Shown here piece after piece: positions 5,172 to 5,751 of a stretch of DNA of 5,751 bases. The first letter of the stretch is position 1; every line of letters starts with the position of its first letter. The notes beneath the pieces are model-generated. The model ran no database searches and was not told the DNA's origin. It worked only from the letters and a program-made list of their open reading frames with translations. Made by a program: the position numbers and the translations under genes. Source of the stretch: an uncultured Eubacteriaceae bacterium (GTDB lineage Bacteria > Bacillota > Clostridia > Eubacteriales > Eubacteriaceae); contig CANRHG010000124.1 of NCBI GenBank assembly GCA_947630385.1, positions 1 through 5,751 on the forward strand, given 5' to 3'.

Positions 5172-5200
5172 ATATTAGATTCAGAGGCGCCTAATGTAAA
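5172..5200 (-). promoter_or_regulatory. Sigma-A-type promoter of the toxin gene
   Basis: On the minus strand the -35 box is TTTACA (5200-5195) and the -10 box is TAATAT (5177-5172), separated by exactly 17 bp. Transcription should start near 5165 and give a 5' UTR of about 42 nt. The spacer contains the palindrome AGGCGCCT (5185-5192), which could be an operator or a relic of a neighbouring unit. CTAATA and TGTTAG in the leader can pair, but that helix does not cover the Shine-Dalgarno. Confidence 0.75.
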
Positions 5201-5420
5201 TACCTCCCTCATTATTTTAAATTATCTGACCTATTTGTGTAATGAAAAGAATGGCTCGAATCTCTTATCATTTCCTGAATCTTTCAAACTAAAAGCCTCT
5301 ATGTAACTTTTCCTTAAACTTTAAATGATTGACGAATCTCGTTAATAACTTGTCTATGATCCATCTTGCTAACTTTTAAAAAACAGATCAATCTTACATA
5401 CTTTTAACGAGAAAATGAAA
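5201..5420. other. A+T-rich intergenic stretch upstream of the toxin promoter
   Basis: This part holds only the frame-broken remnant described separately and one more GCCTCT (5295-5300), the motif shared with RNAs A and B. I see no intact gene, tRNA or convincing promoter in it. Confidence 0.5.
5231..5364 (-). pseudogene. Frame-broken short coding remnant (weak)
   Basis: On the minus strand an ATG at 5364 opens MDHRQVINEIRQSFKV and stops at 5314-5316. The frame shifted by one base is then open from about 5320 and reads SLRKSYIEAF... to ...RFEPFFSLHK, ending at TAG 5231-5233. Joined by a single-base shift near 5318-5322 the two halves read like one protein segment of about 44 residues. I do not recognise it. 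No good ribosome binding site precedes the ATG. It could be a decayed gene start or coincidence in A+T-rich DNA. Confidence 0.18.
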
Positions 5421-5467
5421 GACCGAAGCTACCTCAGCAAAGTTAAAACTTTCTAGTAACTTCGGTC
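5421..5467. other. Long hairpin, possible weak bidirectional terminator or RNA domain
   Basis: GACCGAAG (5421-5428) pairs perfectly with CTTCGGTC (5460-5467). TAC/GTA continues the stem after one mismatch, and AAAGTT/AACTTT forms an inner hairpin. On the minus strand it is followed by TTTCATTTTCTC, on the plus strand by GTTTCTCTC; neither is a good T run. It could end minus-strand transcripts coming from the ChW gene side. Confidence 0.55.
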
Positions 5468-5478
5468 GTTTCTCTCTA

Positions 5479-5570
5479 CGGACAGTTCCACGTGTCCGCT
5501 ATATAAACGGAACCGGAAAGCACCGGTCCAATTTACAAGCTAGTTTGATTCGAACGACCTTCCGGCCGTC
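5479..5570. ncRNA. G+C-richer structured segment, candidate RNA element (strand unknown)
   Basis: Two adjacent hairpins are visible. CGGACA (5479-5484) pairs with TGTCCG (5493-5498) around GTTCCACG. ACCGG (5512-5516) pairs with CCGGT (5523-5527) around AAAGCA, extended by GG/CC past a bulge. The loop GTTCC (5485-5489) is complementary to GGAAC (5509-5513), allowing a pseudoknot or a switch. CCGGAA (5513-5518) is also complementary to TTCCGG (5560-5565), an alternative long-range helix. I do not recognise a known riboswitch or RNA family. It sits downstream of the ChW gene, so it is not in the usual place for a leader. Confidence 0.35.
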
Positions 5571-5583
5571 TAAATCGCTATTT

Positions 5584-5605
5584 AAAAATTAGACTAAAGT
5601 CTAAT
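5584..5605 (-). terminator. Terminator of the ChW-protein gene
   Basis: On the minus strand ATTAGAC (5605-5599) and GTCTAAT (5594-5588) form a 7-bp stem with a TTTA loop, followed by a short T run (5588-5584). It lies 13 bp after the stop of the ChW gene. The stem is A+T-rich and therefore of moderate strength. Confidence 0.7.
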
Positions 5606-5618
5606 GAACAACTCTTAC

Positions 5619-5751
5619 TTAAGCCGGGACGATACGGATATCGACGCACTCTATCTGTTTGTTGTCACCGGTCGTACCAGCATCCTGGCCACCCGAGACC
5701 CAGTTCATCCAGCCGATATCCTGAACGTAGGCGCGATATTCGATCTTGTAG
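5619..5751 (-). CDS. ChW (clostridial hydrophobic W) repeat surface protein, C-terminal fragment
   Basis: Only the last 43 codons and the stop are in the window. They form one nearly complete ChW domain: YKIEYRAYVQDIGWMNWVSGG, then a DAGTTG turn and an IECVDIRIV final strand. The GW pair, the second tryptophan and the AGTTG turn are the family marks. ChW domains occur in tandem, mostly in secreted or cell-surface proteins of clostridia and related Bacillota, often beside enzymatic or adhesion domains. Whether this protein has more repeats, a signal peptide or a catalytic part lies outside the window. The position at the very C terminus fits a cell-surface-attachment or substrate-binding module. 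The stop is TAA at 5619-5621, followed by a terminator. Base composition is like the left operons and unlike the A+T-rich stretch between them. Confidence 0.88.
   Translation of the reverse strand, partial: YKIEYRAYVQDIGWMNWVSGGQDAGTTGDNKQIECVDIRIVPA

Larger units (their letters stand above)
4908..5189. repeat. 11-bp inverted repeat bracketing the toxin gene
   Basis: CGCCTCTGAAT at 4908-4918 is repeated in inverted orientation as ATTCAGAGGCG at 5179-5189, with no mismatch. The left copy lies in the antitoxin RNA (the descending arm of H1). The right copy lies in the toxin promoter spacer. It may reflect an old duplication of the unit rather than a transposable element; no transposase or target duplication is seen. 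Confidence 0.5.

Noticed and set aside
5533..5580. A tRNA on the minus strand, suggested by GTTCGAATC (5555-5547)
   Set aside because: The loop resembles a T-loop, but the flanks GGTCG and CAAAC do not pair, and no anticodon arm, D arm or acceptor stem can be built around it.
4269..5618. A CRISPR array or plasmid/phage attachment site
   Set aside because: No regularly spaced identical repeats of CRISPR length, no cas-like frame, no integrase, and no tRNA-derived direct repeat.

Overview
The window looks like chromosomal DNA of a Bacillota bacterium, probably a clostridial or related gut-type lineage. The evidence is a DUF1292 protein, a YwaF/TIGR02206-type membrane protein, a Cof-type HAD phosphatase, a clostridial hydrophobic-W (ChW) surface domain, AGGAGG-type ribosome binding sites and sigma-A-like promoters. 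I cannot name the species.

Layout. (1) 1-2727, minus strand: four overlapping genes read leftwards, larE -> ABC1/UbiB-family protein -> DUF1292 protein -> ROK-family sugar kinase (only its first 26 codons are inside). They overlap by 11, 20 and 4 bp, so they look like one translationally coupled operon. (2) 2728-4268, plus strand: a YwaF-like membrane protein and a Cof-type HAD phosphatase, overlapping by ATGA and followed by a strong intrinsic terminator. The two operons diverge from one CATATG, with no bases between the start codons. (3) 4269-5618: an A+T-rich stretch with no ordinary gene. (4) 5619-5751, minus strand: the last 43 codons of a ChW-repeat surface protein.

The A+T-rich stretch holds the most interesting material. 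It carries what looks like a complete type I toxin-antitoxin locus. A 61-residue one-helix membrane peptide is encoded on the minus strand (4938-5123) with its own promoter, a perfect Shine-Dalgarno and a terminator. A convergent plus-strand RNA of about 124 nt (about 4887-5010) starts at an extended -10 promoter and ends at a perfect terminator hairpin inside the toxin reading frame. It is therefore entirely antisense to the 3' end of the toxin mRNA. About 151 bp to its left lies a second plus-strand small RNA gene (about 4736-4824) with the same promoter-to-hairpin geometry but no toxin frame opposite it. It looks like a paralogous antitoxin RNA left after toxin loss. A shared AGAGGC/GCCTCT motif recurs through the stretch, suggesting repeated duplication and decay of such units.

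Further right are a short frame-broken reading frame (5231-5364) and a G+C-richer set of hairpins (5421-5570) that could be a structured RNA. I recognise neither. All functional calls come from reading motifs and base pairing by eye; no database search or folding program was run.
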